DNA of 64,000 nt from Shewanella chilikensis. Lineage in GTDB: Bacteria; Pseudomonadota; Gammaproteobacteria; Enterobacterales; Shewanellaceae. The DNA is taken from positions 33,324-97,323 of the forward strand of contig NZ_NIJM01000011.1 in NCBI RefSeq assembly GCF_002836945.1, given 5' to 3'. Of the stretch, positions 41,487 to 49,913 are shown piece after piece. Each line of letters begins with the position of its first letter. Positions within the stretch are counted from its first letter, which is position 1. The notes under the pieces were generated by a model that worked only from the letters and a program-made list of their open reading frames with translations, had not been told where the DNA came from and ran no database searches. Both the position numbers and the translations under genes were made by a program.

Positions 41487-41980
41487 TGCCAAGCCAGCAT
41501 CAGGCTGAGGAAGATCTGCTGCGAACCTTTGCCAGTCTGGCGGCGCTGTTGATTTTGCTGATTATTTTGGCGGTGTTGGGAATGCGTTATTTTTCTGCTG
41601 TGGACAAGGTATCGGCCAGAGGGCTGCAGCTTGAACACCACAGGTTGCTGAATGTGATAGCTATGGTGAGATCCCAGTGGTTGCGTTTGGGGCGCCCTGA
41701 ACAGATGCAATTGGATTGGCAAACATTGGATCACGAGGTGCAGCCAAGTCCATTGACAATGAATCCGGCCGGTTGGCCACAGGCACCCAGCCGGAATGAC
41801 AAAGGCTGCGAGGTGCTTTGGCAGCAGCTTCTGGGAGGTCTACCGGATAAGGCGGTGATTCAAGCTCAGTTTATCAACCGGGATCAAAGCTGTCGTTATC
41901 TGAGCCCTGCCGGTGACAGTCTGAGCTATCAGTTGGACACTGGAAGGGTCATTTTTTTGACGTCAAATACAGATTATTGA
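41486..41980 (+). CDS. mshF: MSHA biogenesis protein MshF
   Basis: Poorly characterised bitopic protein of 164 residues: short cytoplasmic part, one membrane helix (about 17-36) and a periplasmic part (GLQLEHHRLLNVIAMVRSQW, then SRNDKGCEVLWQQL). Assigned by place between mshG and mshB. I chose ATG at 41486, with GGGAGG 7 bases upstream, sharing a TGATG overlap with mshG. The helix-first topology resembles an unprocessed pseudopilin-like protein, but no prepilin motif is present. Confidence 0.8.
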   Translation: MPSQHQAEEDLLRTFASLAALLILLIILAVLGMRYFSAVDKVSARGLQLEHHRLLNVIAMVRSQWLRLGRPEQMQLDWQTLDHEVQPSPLTMNPAGWPQAPSRNDKGCEVLWQQLLGGLPDKAVIQAQFINRDQSCRYLSPAGDSLSYQLDTGRVIFLTSNTDY

Positions 41981-42044
41981 CTAAATGGTTTTTTATCTTA
42001 ACGGAGCTGCTAATATCCATGGCGAACAGGTGGAGGAAACCTAG

Positions 42045-42647
42045 ATGAAACGACAGATGCAAGGCTTCTCGTTAATCGAGTTGGTGATAGTAATAGTTAT
42101 CCTGGGCCTGCTGGCCGCAACTGCTATTCCGCGTTTTTTGAATGTGACAGATGATGCCGAGGATGCCAGCCTCGAAGGCGTGACGGGTGGCCTGGCTACG
42201 GCGGTGAGTTTTGTACGCTCCCAATGGGAGGTTGATGGTCGCCGTAATACGTCAGTGCTCCTCGATGGTATTTCCGTGTCTTTGGACACCCGTTTCGGTT
42301 ATCCAACCGGCACTGGCAATACTTCGGCCACTTCCATGGATGATGCCAGTTGCCAGCAAGTGTTCAACACAGTACTGCAGAGTGCGCCTAAGAATGTGCT
42401 CTATACCGCTGACGCCAGAGAACAACGTTATACCGTCAGAGCCCTGGATGGTGCAGGTGTAAGTGCTACAGCCATTGACGGTACTTTAATAACCGGGCTG
42501 GATCTCTGTGTTTACCATCAGGTGGCATCATTGGCACTGAACCAAAGTTCAGGCGTGGCAACACCGGCGCCGGATCTCAACACCACAGGCGCCAAGGGTA
42601 TTACCTATAACCCGGGAACCGGCCAGGTCTTGAGTTTCAGCAACTGA
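42045..42647 (+). CDS. mshB: MSHA minor pilin MshB
   Basis: Type IV prepilin, 200 residues, processing expected at QG|FSLIE (after residue 7) by the prepilin peptidase PilD, followed by the hydrophobic helix LVIVIVILGLLAATAIPRF and a long C-terminal domain with two cysteines (SCQQ..., DLCVYHQ). ATG follows GGAGGAAACC. A 64-base gap after mshF suggests its own promoter. Homologous to MshA in the N-terminus, but with a larger globular part. Confidence 0.9.
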   Translation: MKRQMQGFSLIELVIVIVILGLLAATAIPRFLNVTDDAEDASLEGVTGGLATAVSFVRSQWEVDGRRNTSVLLDGISVSLDTRFGYPTGTGNTSATSMDDASCQQVFNTVLQSAPKNVLYTADAREQRYTVRALDGAGVSATAIDGTLITGLDLCVYHQVASLALNQSSGVATPAPDLNTTGAKGITYNPGTGQVLSFSN

Positions 42648-42681
42648 TTGAATTGTATTTTTTGAACCAAAGGAAAGCGCT

Positions 42682-43185
42682 ATGCGAAAACAACAAGGTT
42701 TCACCTTGATAGAATTGGTGGTGGTGATCATCATTCTCGGTATTTTAGCTGTGGTAGCAGCGCCCAAGTTTATCAATCTGCAATCCGATGCCAGGGAGTC
42801 CACTCTCCAGGGAATGAAAGCGGCACTTCAGGGAGCCAATGCCATGGTGTATTCCAAGGCAGCCATTCAAGGTAAAGAGGGGGCAGCGACAGCTTCAATC
42901 ATCCTTGATGATAAAGGAAATGCTGATGCCAGTGATGACATCAGTGCTAACGTTGCGTTTGGCTATATTCAGCAGAATCAAGCAGATTTGGCTGTAATTC
43001 TGGATATTGACTCCTCGGAGTGGACCATTATCGGAGCACCTTCAGTTACGACGACACTGACAGATGCAGCAATTATTCACCCAGCAGACCTGACACCTTC
43101 AGATACTGCTTGTTGGGTGGAATATCTCCAATCCTCAGCAAAAGGTGCTTTGCCCAGCTACCATGTTGAAACATCAGGCTGTTAA
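42682..43185 (+). CDS. mshA: MSHA major pilin, first copy
   Basis: Type IVa prepilin, 167 residues: leader MRKQQG then FTLIELVVVIIILGILAVVAAPKF, the PilD site and helix. The C-terminal half is unlike that of the next gene, but ends the same way with a disulfide pair (Cys in DTACWVEYLQ and the final Cys in TSGC). Ribosome site AAAGGAAA. GC content looks lower than in the surrounding msh genes, as is common for surface-exposed pilins. Which of the two copies forms the filament cannot be told. Confidence 0.9.
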   Translation: MRKQQGFTLIELVVVIIILGILAVVAAPKFINLQSDARESTLQGMKAALQGANAMVYSKAAIQGKEGAATASIILDDKGNADASDDISANVAFGYIQQNQADLAVILDIDSSEWTIIGAPSVTTTLTDAAIIHPADLTPSDTACWVEYLQSSAKGALPSYHVETSGC

Positions 43186-43200
43186 TCCAGAGGACTAAAA

Positions 43201-43716
43201 ATGAATAAACAACAAGGTTTTACGCTAATTGAATTAGTGGTGGTGATTATTATTTTGGGGATCTTGGCTGTCACCGCAGCGCCTAAGTTTTTGAATCTAC
43301 AGTCTGATGCCAGAGCTTCAACGATTAAAGGTTTGGAGGCTGCTATCAAAGGGGCTGATACCTTGGTTAACTCCAAATCCTTGATTGCCGGCAATGAAAA
43401 AGTTGCTTCGGATGCTTCTTCTGCTCCGAGTGTAATTGTGGATGCAGGGAACTCAGTGTTGTTGAACTATGGGCACGCACTTCCTCAATGGGCTGACTCT
43501 TTAGCCAATGCATTGGATATCAATGCTTCTGATAAAGGTACCTCAAGCGAATGGCTTTATGTTGAAGATTCTCAAGCCAAAACGATTTACTTTTATCCCC
43601 AGGGAAGTAACAGCCCCAAGGCCGCGAATGAACCTGGAACTTGCTATGTTGAGTACATCAACAATCTTACCTCATATGGGCCAATTACTGTGAATGCAGT
43701 TACTACAGGCTGCTGA
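43201..43716 (+). CDS. mshA: MSHA major pilin, second tandem copy
   Basis: Prepilin of 171 residues, 15 bases after the first copy, starting MNKQQGFTLIELVVVIIILG and sharing almost all of its first 40 residues with that protein, then diverging. The C-terminal half (from about 50) carries GTCYVEYINN and a final TTGC, so the disulfide loop is retained. Its AT-rich codon use differs from mshC onward. A strong terminator follows, so pilin message may end here, with read-through or a new promoter for mshC. Confidence 0.9.
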   Translation: MNKQQGFTLIELVVVIIILGILAVTAAPKFLNLQSDARASTIKGLEAAIKGADTLVNSKSLIAGNEKVASDASSAPSVIVDAGNSVLLNYGHALPQWADSLANALDINASDKGTSSEWLYVEDSQAKTIYFYPQGSNSPKAANEPGTCYVEYINNLTSYGPITVNAVTTGC

Positions 43717-43729
43717 TAGCCCGTAGCTG

Positions 43730-43756
43730 AAAAGGCCTGCCAAGCAGGCCTTTTTT
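43730..43756 (+). terminator. Terminator after the pilin pair
   Basis: AAAAGGCCTGC, loop CAA, GCAGGCCTTTTTT: 11-pair stem and T-tract. It separates the highly expressed pilins from the minor pilin genes. Confidence 0.93.
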
Positions 43757-43824
43757 ACGTCAGGATTCAAACTATTGAGCTTATTTGCCATACTTGAGCG
43801 GGGATAGCGTTGGCGGGAAATCAT

Positions 43825-44292
43825 ATGGCTGCGACCAAGGGTACAGGCGCCCGGGGATTCACTCTGGTGGAGTTGGTAGTGACTATCATGTTGCTGGCCA
43901 TTCTTTCTGTTGTGGTGCTGCCCAAATTGGTATCTTCCAGTAGTTACAGTGCCTGGACGCTGCGACAGGAATTGATTGCCGAGCTGCAAAAGACCCAGAT
44001 GTTGGCACTCAATAATCCCGACCGCTGTTATCGACTCACTATCAGCAGCGGCGCTTATCAACTCAGCCATTTGACCCAGGATTGCGCCACCCTTATCCGC
44101 AGTAATAGCGCCGAAAGCTTGCCGCGCAATACCCGGATACTGCTTCAAAGTAACGGCGCTGACAGTTTTCAGATCCAGTTCGATGCTTTGGGCCGCACCA
44201 ACCTTGCCTGCAATGGCGCCTGCCTCTCTGTGGTCGCCGATGAAACCCTGACTATCGCCATAGAGTCCGAGGGTTATATCCATGAGGGCTGA
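43825..44292 (+). CDS. mshC: MSHA minor pilin MshC
   Basis: Minor prepilin, 155 residues; leader ends at ARG|FTLVE, followed by the helix LVVTIMLLAILSVVVLPKL. GspH/FimT-like body with four cysteines (DRCYRL, QDCATL, NLACNGACLSV). ATG at 43825 has GGGA upstream; an in-frame TTG at 43810 is less likely. Overlaps mshD by 11 bases. Such minor pilins prime pilus assembly. Confidence 0.85.
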   Translation: MAATKGTGARGFTLVELVVTIMLLAILSVVVLPKLVSSSSYSAWTLRQELIAELQKTQMLALNNPDRCYRLTISSGAYQLSHLTQDCATLIRSNSAESLPRNTRILLQSNGADSFQIQFDALGRTNLACNGACLSVVADETLTIAIESEGYIHEG

Positions 44293-44782
44293 AGCGCGGG
44301 GATTCACCCTGATAGAGCTGGTGATCGGCATGTTGGTGCTCGGTATCGCCCTGGTGCTGTTGACCAGTGTGCTGTTTCCCCAAAGCGATCACGCGGCGCA
44401 GACCCTGCATAGAGTGCGCAGCGCAGAGTTGGCTCAGGCTGTGATCAATGAAATCTGGGGCAAGCGTTATGATGAGCATAGCGGCGCCAACGGTGGTCTA
44501 CCCGCCTGTGACGGTTTGGGCGGTGTCAGCTGTACCCGGGTTAGCGATTATGGCCCGGATGGTGAGAGTCGGGATCAATTTGACGATATCGACGATTACC
44601 ACGGTCTTAACGAGCAGAGCCTGATGCTTAATGCCAGCCGGAATTATCTTAAACACTATCCAGGCTATCGCCTCAGCGTTCAGGTATCCCAGTATCAAGC
44701 CAACAGCAAGCTGGTGACTGTCACGGTAACCACCCCGGCAGGCGAAGCTATCCGTTACGACGTGCTGAGGAGTAATTTCTGA
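44282..44782 (+). CDS. mshD: MSHA minor pilin MshD
   Basis: Minor prepilin, 166 residues; short leader MRAEARG|FTLIE, then LVIGMLVLGIALVLLTSVLF and a PilV/GspI-like body with two cysteines (LPACDGLGGVSCTRV). Overlaps mshC by 11 bases and mshO by one (TGATG). Assigned by order in the locus. Confidence 0.85.
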   Translation: MRAEARGFTLIELVIGMLVLGIALVLLTSVLFPQSDHAAQTLHRVRSAELAQAVINEIWGKRYDEHSGANGGLPACDGLGGVSCTRVSDYGPDGESRDQFDDIDDYHGLNEQSLMLNASRNYLKHYPGYRLSVQVSQYQANSKLVTVTVTTPAGEAIRYDVLRSNF

Positions 44783-45618
44783 TGCACAGCAGGCAGAGTA
44801 AGGGATTTATGCAGCTCAAAGGACAGGTTTTCGCCAAGGGCTTTACCTTGGTGGAGTTAGTCACTGTGATCCTTATCCTGGGGGTTCTGGTGGTGGGTGT
44901 CAGCAGCTTTATTATCTTTGGTACCCGTATCTTTGTGGATTCTACCGCCGTTGACAGAGTGCTGGGCAGCAGCCGTTTCGTGATGGAGCGCCTGAGCCGG
45001 GAACTGCGTAATGCCGTGCCTTCCAGCCTCAGGTTGCAGTCCAGTTCTCAGCTGCAGTGTTTGGAGTTTCTGCCCATCAGTGCCAGCGGCAGCTATCTGT
45101 CATTGCCACTGGCGCCGGATGTCCAGGCGGACAATGCCACAGCATTTGCACCGGCAACGGCGGTTTCGGCCGGTGAACAATTGCTGGTGTATCCGCTGAC
45201 CAATGCGGAGGTTTATGGCAGTGGCAGCAACAAGCGTCACGCTATAGAGAAGGTCACTGCCAACGGCTCACTGCTGACCTTGCAGTTTGCCGCTGCGGTT
45301 AATTTTGCCGAAGCCTCGCCGGCGAAGCGCTTTTATGTGGCCGGGCAACCTGTCAGCTACTGCTTTTCTTCCGTGGATGGCAGCATTCGCCGTTATAGCC
45401 ACTATGGTTATCATGCCGGCCAACCTCTGCCCGATACCATGGGCACTGGAGCCTTGATGGCCGAAGGCTTGAGTAATGATATGGCCACCAATCCGGCGGT
45501 GCGTTTGCTGCCTGCGACTCTGGTTAACAACGCCATAGTACAGTTGCAGCCGCAGTTTGCTGTTGTCGGCGAGCAGTTTCAGTATCAACATCAAGTGCAG
45601 GTGATCAATGTTCCCTAG
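44782..45618 (+). CDS. mshO: MSHA minor pilin MshO
   Basis: Minor prepilin of 278 residues (GspJ/PilW-like). The leader is long: about 19 residues to AKG|FTLVE, then LVTVILILGVLVVGVSSFII; a second in-frame ATG at 44809 would give a shorter leader. Body with RFVMERLSRELRNAVPSS as in GspJ, and two cysteines. Overlaps mshD by one base and mshP by 11. Confidence 0.85.
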   Translation: MHSRQSKGFMQLKGQVFAKGFTLVELVTVILILGVLVVGVSSFIIFGTRIFVDSTAVDRVLGSSRFVMERLSRELRNAVPSSLRLQSSSQLQCLEFLPISASGSYLSLPLAPDVQADNATAFAPATAVSAGEQLLVYPLTNAEVYGSGSNKRHAIEKVTANGSLLTLQFAAAVNFAEASPAKRFYVAGQPVSYCFSSVDGSIRRYSHYGYHAGQPLPDTMGTGALMAEGLSNDMATNPAVRLLPATLVNNAIVQLQPQFAVVGEQFQYQHQVQVINVP

Positions 45619-46081
45619 TCGAAATTATCACTGTTATGCGCAAAAGCATCAGGGCGGCAGTGCCTTGGTGATAGCCATCTTTGTAATATTGGTGATGTCG
45701 CTGTTGGCGGTGACTCTGTTGCGGGTTGGCGGCGACGCCGACGAGGGCGTCAACCTGGAAGTCTGGGGCTTAAGGGCGCTCAATGCTGCCAACAGCGGCG
45801 CCGATGCGGCCCTGGCCAGGCTGTTCCCCTTAAGCGGCGGCACTGCCGGTTGCGCCGCCGTGGGTTCAAGTTGGACGGTGCCGGACGTGACCGGGTTTCA
45901 TGGCTGTAATGTCCAGCTCAGTTGCGAGACCTTAAGCCAGGACTCCATCCCGGGCAGTGCCAAGTTGTATCGTATCCGCAGCAAGGCGGTATGCGAGAGC
46001 GGCAGTTGTGGTGTGGGCGCGGCTGATGACAGTCAATGTCTGAGAGTGAGCCGGGTTGTGGAGGTGGAAGCCCGTGAATAG
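45608..46081 (+). CDS. mshP: MSHA biogenesis protein MshP (PilX-like)
   Basis: 157 residues with one membrane helix (ALVIAIFVILVMSLLAVTLLRV) preceded by QGGSA in place of a strict prepilin site, like PilX/GspK-type minor components. The periplasmic part has five to six cysteines (AGCAAV, HGCNVQLSC, AVCESGSCG, SQCLRV), suggesting several disulfides. Overlaps mshO and mshQ. Confidence 0.82.
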   Translation: MFPSRNYHCYAQKHQGGSALVIAIFVILVMSLLAVTLLRVGGDADEGVNLEVWGLRALNAANSGADAALARLFPLSGGTAGCAAVGSSWTVPDVTGFHGCNVQLSCETLSQDSIPGSAKLYRIRSKAVCESGSCGVGAADDSQCLRVSRVVEVEARE

Positions 46082-49000
46082 ATACTTGTTGTGGGTTATC
46101 ACCTTATGTTGCTCTTTTCAGGCAATGGCCTTTGAGGTTATTGATAATATTGAAATTTTCCCAGCAGTGGTGCAAGGGCATCATGGTAATAACAATCGGA
46201 ATTGTAATGCGCAGGGTACTTCATCTCTAACCTTATATAACAATGCTAAAATCAATGGAACCCAAGGGATGGCATTGAAGTATTGCTCAATAAATAACGG
46301 GTCACCTACGGATGCGTGTGATGATGGTAACGGTGGGCGAATGCAATGCCAGATTGCCAGTTCTAGTGTTGGTGGCTTCAACCTTAATGCCAACGAAAAT
46401 CGATTTAAGACGAGTACCAGCTGGAGCTCGATTTCTGATTGTGCAACCCTGACCCAGCAAAGTGCCGTGCAAAATATGTGGGGAAGGCTGTCAATCTACA
46501 GTGGTTGTGTGGGCACGTTCTCTAATGCGAATATGGAATATCGTTTCCGTTCAATGGAGCTTGGTAACAATACCAGGTTAATGTTGGCACAGGGAGATTA
46601 TTGGCTGGAAACCTTGCAGCTTAATAAGGGCGCCCAGTTGGATGTGCAAGGTAACAGCCGCATTTTTATCTCTAATAATGCAGAATTAAATGGTGCGACT
46701 ATTAACGTGGCTTCGGGTGGGCAATTGACCATAGTGGCCTACAATGACCTGACATTGAATAGCGATAGTACAGTTAACGGTTATGTATACGCCGATGGTA
46801 CGGTGACTTTAAATAATAGAGCTGTGGTGAATGGCAGGGTAACCAGTCGCCATTTGGTAATGAATAGTGATACTCAAGTTAACGAAGTCATAGTGGATCC
46901 TCCACCGCAGGAACTGCATTGTTTCAAAGATTATTTTAATTCGGCTTCTCTATCGGCAGATGATTGGGCCATCAAGGTGCTGGGCAATTCAGTGCCGCCC
47001 AGCATAGTGGGTGGGCGTCTGCGTTTGACTCCTGCCCGGGGCAATCAGGCAACCTCCAGTACCTATCAGCGCTTGTTTCCGGCCGAAGGCAACCTGGTAA
47101 CAGTTGAATTTGATTATTACGCTTGGTCGCCCCGGCGTGGCACCGGCGGTGATGGGGTGGCGGTGATCCTTTCTGATGCGGCTGTGACGCCGCAGCCGGG
47201 CAGTTTTGGTGGCGCCTTGGGTTATGCCCAGCGTAATGATGGTACCCCGGGTTTTGCCGGAGGCTGGTTGGGGGTGGCACTGGATGAATACGGAAATTTT
47301 TCCAACCCTACAGAAGGGCGTGTCGGAGGCCTGGGGGAGATTCGACAATCTGTTTCTATTCGTGGTTCAGAGGCGGGTTCTTATCGTTACCTGAAGGGGA
47401 CGGAAGATTCTATCAGTCCCGGTATTGATGTTCGAGGTTCTCAGTCTCCTGCGCCGGGGCACAAGTATAAGATTACTGTAGATTCCCGCCAGGCCAACAT
47501 GGCCATGGTGTCTGTTGAGCGAGATACAGGTGCCGGTTACCAAACTCTGGTGAGCCCATTCAATGCCCGTAACTTTCCTGGCCAAAGCCGTGTGCCGACA
47601 GATTTTTACCTGTCGCTGACCGGCTCTACCGGTGATGCCAACAACAACCATGAGATAGACAATTTCAAGGTTTGTGCCCTGGAGTCAAAACCCGTGGGCG
47701 AGCAGGTGCATCATTTTGAGTTTGATTACAGCAGCGCGCCTTTTACCTGTCGCGCCGAACCCATCACCTTGAGGGCCTGTAAAAATGCCAGCTGCTCAGA
47801 GCTCTTCACTGGTACTGTCACCGCCAATCTGAGCCCTAACCCCGTCAGTAACGGCCGTTGGTTGCCGGCAAGTTCGGTGACTTTCAACGGTGGCAGTACC
47901 CAAATTCAACTGCAAAAGTTTGATCAAACGCCGCTGACACTGGGGGTTTCCTCCTCGACACCGGCCACACGCCCCGGCAGTGATACCCTTTGCCGAAGTG
48001 GCAGCGGTCCCTTGAGTTCGGCCGCCTGTCGCCTGAGTTTTGCCGATAGTGGTTTCATCTTTGATGTGGCAGATAAGCTGGCCAACAAGCCAGAGACGGG
48101 AGTGCTAGTTAAGGCTATGAAGTCAGATGGCACAGCCCAGTGTGTACCGGCCTTTGCCAGTACCAACAAGACGCTTTCGTTCTGGAGTGAGGCGCTGTCG
48201 GTAGTTGTCGGTTCACCCAAGGTGCAACTGAAACCGACAGGCGCCCTGAGCTGGCAGGATATAGGCAGCAGTCAAGCTGCCGCCACGCCGCTGACCTTGG
48301 CCTTCGATAGTCAAGGCCAAAGCCGAATCGATATCAATTATGCCGATGCCGGTCGGGTCGAGTTAAACACCCTCTATACGGGAACGACCAGCGAAGGGGA
48401 TGCCGGGCTGGTGATGCACGGCGCCGATGATTTTGTCAGCTTCCCGTTGGGATTCTGTATCGAGGTAGAGCAATACTGCCAGGCCGCGGATGCCTCCTGT
48501 GCGCCTTTTCGGCGAGCGCAGGAAAATTTCCCACTTAGCATCAGCGCCAAAGCCTGGGCGGATAATGGTAATGCCGATCTCTGTAAAAACCTTACTACTC
48601 CGTCCTATCAACAGGCGGGTCTCTCTTTATGGCATAAGTTGATTGCACCGGCTTCAGGTCAACCCGGTGAACTGCAACTGCAGCAGTATGATCATCTGCG
48701 CCAGCAAACGCCTGAGAATAACCGGCTCGCTCAGGCGGTCAGTGAGGTTGGGGTGTTTGAATTCGGCGTCACGGCGCCTTTGCCCTACGAGGGCAGTGTG
48801 ACCTTCCCGAGTTTGGTGGCCAGTGCTTATTGGCAGGGGCCGAGCGGCAAAACCAAAATGCCAGTCGGGCGTTTTGTGCCGGCTTTTTTCCGAGTCGATG
48901 AAGCCAGTTTGCTGCCCGCCTGTAATGGTTTCAGTTATATGGATCAGCCATTTGAAGTCAGTTATAAAGTCAGCGCCTTGGCACTGGATAGGCAAGTGAC

Positions 49001-49793
49001 CCAAAATTATGTCGGTGATTTTGCCAAGGCTTACAGTCATTATCAGGCAGTCAATCAATTCGACGGAGTGGCCTTGGACAGCCGGGTTTCGGGGGGCGAG
49101 ATCACTTCAGATACCTGGGTGGATGGCCTGGCTGAGTTCCAAGGGCAACTCAAGTTTGCCCGTAAGGACCCGGTTGCAACAGACGGGCCTTTCCCGCTTT
49201 TGGATATAGGCCTGGAAATTCAGGATCCGGACAAGCTTGCCAAGCTGCTGGACAGCAATATGCAAAGCGATTTCAGCGGTGACTGCTCTGTGGCAGGCAG
49301 CTGCAGCGCCGTGCGTCTTGGTAGCCAAAAGATGCGTCATGGGCGTTTGCTGTTGGACAATACCTTTGGCCCGGAAACCCAAATCTTGAGCATGGCGGCG
49401 AGGACAGAGTATTGGGATGGCAGTGGCTGGCGTTTGAACGAGCTGGATAACTGCAGTGTGTTCAACACGCCGCTTGAATATCAACAGGATCAACTCACCC
49501 TGGGTTACCGCTATGAACCTGCGCTCAGTGCCGGGCAGAGTATTAGCCGCTTCGCCAGCGGCGGCAACACAGTCACTGCCTTTGGCGGTGAATTTGAACT
49601 CTTGTGGCGTGCGCTCGGAAGCTCCGGCTATCGCGGTAAGGTGACGGCGCCGCTCAAAACGCCTGAATGGTTGCAGTGGTACTGGAATTGGAATGGTCTC
49701 AATGACGGCACACTTAGCGACCCCAGAGCCAGTGCTTTCTTTGGCCGTTATCGCGGCAACGACAGGATCATCAGTTGGCGGGAAGTTAACTGA
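46074..49793 (+). CDS. mshQ: MSHA biogenesis protein MshQ, large lectin-like surface protein
   Basis: The 1239-residue exported protein has a signal peptide (about 1-20), a beta-solenoid-like, Asn-rich region (about 25-275; LNKGAQLDVQGNSRIFISNN-type rungs), an L-type lectin/concanavalin-like domain (about 281-540; GTGGDGVAVILSD and GGWLGVALDEYGNF), and a long C-terminal DUF6701-like region (about 650-1239). Numerous cysteines suggest disulfides. GTG at 46074 follows GGAGG by 9 bases and overlaps mshP. Probably sits at the pilus tip or outer surface and binds glycans; that is inference. No membrane anchor seen. The first 800 bases are more AT-rich than the rest. Confidence 0.85.
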   Translation: MNRYLLWVITLCCSFQAMAFEVIDNIEIFPAVVQGHHGNNNRNCNAQGTSSLTLYNNAKINGTQGMALKYCSINNGSPTDACDDGNGGRMQCQIASSSVGGFNLNANENRFKTSTSWSSISDCATLTQQSAVQNMWGRLSIYSGCVGTFSNANMEYRFRSMELGNNTRLMLAQGDYWLETLQLNKGAQLDVQGNSRIFISNNAELNGATINVASGGQLTIVAYNDLTLNSDSTVNGYVYADGTVTLNNRAVVNGRVTSRHLVMNSDTQVNEVIVDPPPQELHCFKDYFNSASLSADDWAIKVLGNSVPPSIVGGRLRLTPARGNQATSSTYQRLFPAEGNLVTVEFDYYAWSPRRGTGGDGVAVILSDAAVTPQPGSFGGALGYAQRNDGTPGFAGGWLGVALDEYGNFSNPTEGRVGGLGEIRQSVSIRGSEAGSYRYLKGTEDSISPGIDVRGSQSPAPGHKYKITVDSRQANMAMVSVERDTGAGYQTLVSPFNARNFPGQSRVPTDFYLSLTGSTGDANNNHEIDNFKVCALESKPVGEQVHHFEFDYSSAPFTCRAEPITLRACKNASCSELFTGTVTANLSPNPVSNGRWLPASSVTFNGGSTQIQLQKFDQTPLTLGVSSSTPATRPGSDTLCRSGSGPLSSAACRLSFADSGFIFDVADKLANKPETGVLVKAMKSDGTAQCVPAFASTNKTLSFWSEALSVVVGSPKVQLKPTGALSWQDIGSSQAAATPLTLAFDSQGQSRIDINYADAGRVELNTLYTGTTSEGDAGLVMHGADDFVSFPLGFCIEVEQYCQAADASCAPFRRAQENFPLSISAKAWADNGNADLCKNLTTPSYQQAGLSLWHKLIAPASGQPGELQLQQYDHLRQQTPENNRLAQAVSEVGVFEFGVTAPLPYEGSVTFPSLVASAYWQGPSGKTKMPVGRFVPAFFRVDEASLLPACNGFSYMDQPFEVSYKVSALALDRQVTQNYVGDFAKAYSHYQAVNQFDGVALDSRVSGGEITSDTWVDGLAEFQGQLKFARKDPVATDGPFPLLDIGLEIQDPDKLAKLLDSNMQSDFSGDCSVAGSCSAVRLGSQKMRHGRLLLDNTFGPETQILSMAARTEYWDGSGWRLNELDNCSVFNTPLEYQQDQLTLGYRYEPALSAGQSISRFASGGNTVTAFGGEFELLWRALGSSGYRGKVTAPLKTPEWLQWYWNWNGLNDGTLSDPRASAFFGRYRGNDRIISWREVN

Positions 49794-49913
49794 AGCCGAA
49801 TCACCACAGTGTGAAGCAACTCACTAAAGCGCCAAGATGTAGATAATTTAACTTTGTCTTCAACTCACATTGAGCATAATCGACAGCCTCTGCTGTATTT
49901 GGCTGATTAAATT

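Noticed and set aside
43810..43824. TTG at 43810 as the mshC start
   Set aside because: ATG at 43825 is a better codon and gives a normal prepilin leader.
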